Shown here: piece by piece, positions 5,001 through 5,334 of the stretch
Layout: the number at the start of each line of letters is the position of its first letter
How positions within the stretch are numbered: the first letter of the stretch is position 1
NCBI GenBank assembly: GCA_964608095.1
Contig: CAZSMK010000137.1
Location: 1-5,334, forward strand
Reading direction: 5' to 3'
DNA: 5,334 nt
From: CAZSMK01 sp964608095
GTDB taxonomy: Bacteria > Sumerlaeota > Sumerlaeia > MWCT01 > JAGHBZ01
The notes under the pieces: generated by a model
Databases searched by the model: none
The model's input: only the letters and a program-made list of their open reading frames with translations
Told to the model about the DNA's origin: nothing
Translations under genes and position numbers: made by a program

Positions 5001-5334
5001 CTCGTGGCTCTATCTGGACAATCTCGATATACAGGTCGTTACCTTCAAACGTACCGGAAAGATAGCGGCACGGTACGATTTCGTGGACGGGACAGATGAA
5101 TGGAAGTTCCAAAGAAAGATCGTTAACTATAATGTGCCGTTGAGTTTTCACGAGTCTGGTAGAATCGGTCTGACACCCAACGGACAAATCAACTGTTTCT
5201 CCTACTGGGAGAGTCCCCCATTATTTGTCGAATCGGGGAGGACGTACATAATTAGCCCAAGTTCGACAGTTAGAAGGATAGGGGTACTGAAAAAAGGAGA
5301 CTTACGTTTTTTTGAGGGTAAAAGTCGCCACTAC
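2095..5334 (+). CDS. large secreted protein with two parallel beta-helices and tandem jelly-roll-like modules (3' end missing)
   Basis: The frame is open for 1080 codons and runs off the right edge. Residues 1-21 form a signal peptide: Lys5, a hydrophobic core FFFILLILIYA, and likely cleavage after GMA (Ala21). The protein is therefore exported. Residues 23-385 and 386-805 are two parallel beta-helices with repeated 'NC-x-I-x-x-N ... GGG' rungs of 22-28 residues. Each begins with a capping segment of the kind that precedes pectate-lyase-like helices (YQTI...VLVA...IYS at 35-59; PTIADAL...VAPGVYS at 409-463) and ends with related sequence (SYTC...EGNLVHDPCF near 361-379; SYSC...GRGNIDSEPRF near 733-753). 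The second ends in SSPCVDAGNP and NDMGVYGG. From residue 814 come two tandem modules in phase at 178 residues. Family knowledge suggests a surface or secreted carbohydrate-binding or polysaccharide-related role, but no catalytic residues can be named. The C-terminal anchor or sorting signal, if any, lies outside the window. Confidence 0.95.
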   Translation, partial: MTMYKFFFILLILIYAHTGMAGRIIQVGHGEEYAYQTICAALDDATSGDLVLVADFIYSEETGERFPLHLADGITLKNPDPGISPIIQGNEKNTVIEARCTNGSIEGLTLKSGLGSITRQQELTGGAIFLKGSLILKDCHIVENKAGIGGGLYVDEDSQAILHNCVIEKNKGKNGGGGIFVGERSVIFVEDCLLIRNKATNEGGGVFAKPLSVTTFTNSSFLNNRALNGTAGIAILGKGFFQKCTIKDNVSLRYDGGVLCAGDVAFIKTHILHNVGERTGGVFSQGNGTLSFSGCIITDNIGYSTVGGVYSPDGKVEFNHCTISGNSGGTVDGVACGDKTALFRNCIIHDNDIDCRSSDISYTCIPNGYPGEGNLVHDPCFKGWGDITFIYVDQTHTGYADGSEQHPFPTIADALKMYSYALALDSPCRGKGENGIYIGTDTGSCTSGGNRTVTLRVAPGVYSLEGCGFSHRVNLDGAGIDQTTLVGTFCGLADKCSLRNITLLRSDENHPIRLPIGKNRSPYIQGCKIQNGGESITNFVGIQCAEKSAPIIENCVLLNNHYGVACAKDSKPLLLDSVISDNWIYGLLAYSGSRPELTNCKIHNNGRSGVHSEKDSLLEVRNCTFLNNRGYSGAGIYGDVQTSIVVTNSVFSENIAGGELRGLLKSQTDSLTDAENVRGGGVCCYDGRFTNCVFYKNRAGSGGGLFGVHEAYVTNSIFLENSPDQIAGNVSLSYSCVDGGTKGRGNIDSEPRFLHPDTGDFHLVRSSPCVDAGNPEPRYNDGRTPPGLGDSRNDMGVYGGKGNLLWGEHMAAPVSFGFEQGLEGWRFAEDSGQYNKGESRWGTGQIGLTARGSERCFSYIHSPEITIDSTKVFRARFKVKSSVVEPDTAQDFRLRANNPGNWRFWATDIISREGVAPALSPLSYDLFMFPEKNPNGINNRTILPDNISSPEGMIFSMDIVSFDPANDLHSWLYLDNLDIQVVTFKRTGKIAARYDFVDGTDEWKFQRKIVNYNVPLSFHESGRIGLTPNGQINCFSYWESPPLFVESGRTYIISPSSTVRRIGVLKKGDLRFFEGKSRHY
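2497..3144 (+). repeat. first beta-helix rung array
   Basis: Nine successive rungs share the pattern (N/D/K/G/H)-C-x-I-x-x-N. The Cys position falls at residues 139, 165, 192, 219, 244, 269, 295, 321 and 346, so rungs are 25-27 residues long. Seven of the nine are Cys; residue 219 is Ser and 269 is Thr. Glycine-rich turns such as IGGGLYV, NGGGGIFV and EGGGVFA precede each new strand. Regular spacing with stacked small polar residues is what a right-handed parallel beta-helix shows. The DNA itself is diverged between rungs, so this is an old protein-level repeat. Confidence 0.85.
3592..4260 (+). repeat. second beta-helix rung array
   Basis: Rungs are marked by the equivalent C/S position at residues 501 (Ile), 527, 555, 577, 600, 623, 649, 692 and 716. 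Spacings are 26, 28, 22, 23, 23, 26, 43 and 24. Typical rung cores are NCVLLNN, NCKIHNN, NCTFLNN, NCVFYKN and NSIFLEN. The 22-23 residue rungs are shorter than those in the first array. The 43-residue interval indicates a loop of roughly 18-20 extra residues between two rungs. Confidence 0.8.
4534..5334 (+). repeat. tandem 178-residue jelly-roll-like modules, second one truncated
   Basis: Module 1 spans about residues 814-986 and module 2 starts near 990. GLEGWRF (Trp825) aligns with GTDEWKF (Trp1003), GQIGLTARGSERCFSY (from 844) with GRIGLTPNGQINCFSY (from 1022), and QDFRLR (Asp891) with GDLRFF (Asp1069). All three pairs are offset by exactly 178 residues without gaps. Module 1 closes with SWLYLDNLDIQVV, the kind of last strand seen in galactose-binding-like and carbohydrate-binding beta-sandwiches. 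About half of module 2 is in the window. A sugar-binding role is inferred from this general resemblance only. Confidence 0.75.

Noticed and set aside
5227..5334. Possible frameshift near the end of the second C-terminal module, where similarity to module 1 weakens
   Set aside because: The 178-residue register is kept through GDLRFF (Asp1069), and the next alternative frames contain stop codons, so ordinary divergence explains it.

Overview
This window reads as a fragment of a bacterial chromosome, probably from an uncultured Gram-negative or candidate-phylum bacterium. The evidence is indirect: a large exported beta-helix protein whose rungs end in an 'SSPCVDAGNP...NDMGVYGG' cap, and an intergenic CGCAGAG-type repeat. 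As I recall, both are common in genomes of groups such as Omnitrophota, Poribacteria, Hydrogenedentota and Desulfobacterota. No rRNA, tRNA or phylogenetic marker is present, so the taxonomy is only a suggestion.

Layout. Positions 1-351 hold no confident gene. They contain a possible short C-terminal tail of a + strand gene (3-62) that overlaps a strong hairpin (33-64), and then a degenerate inverted-repeat element (163-264). A complete minus-strand GT4-type glycosyltransferase of 383 residues follows (1503 down to 352); it starts at GTG behind a clear Shine-Dalgarno. Positions 1504-2094 are a 591-base divergent spacer. It carries a textbook minus-strand intrinsic terminator (1745-1771), a possible minus-strand promoter about 80 bases upstream of it (1851-1879), an extended -10-like site for the glycosyltransferase and a sigma70-like promoter for the right-hand gene. 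From 2095 to the window edge is one uninterrupted + strand reading frame of 1080 codons with no stop. It encodes a secreted protein with a signal peptide, two successive parallel beta-helices (about residues 23-385 and 386-805) and at least two tandem jelly-roll-like modules at an exact 178-residue offset; the second is cut by the window.

How the genes relate. The two proteins are divergently transcribed and no shared pathway is visible. The glycosyltransferase would build a cytoplasmic or inner-membrane surface glycan, and the beta-helix protein would act outside the cytoplasm, plausibly binding or processing carbohydrate. A cell-surface theme is possible but is inference. The points most worth following up are the putative small RNA or leader in the spacer, whose 5' end is complementary to the loop of its own terminator, and the doubly duplicated architecture of the giant exported protein.
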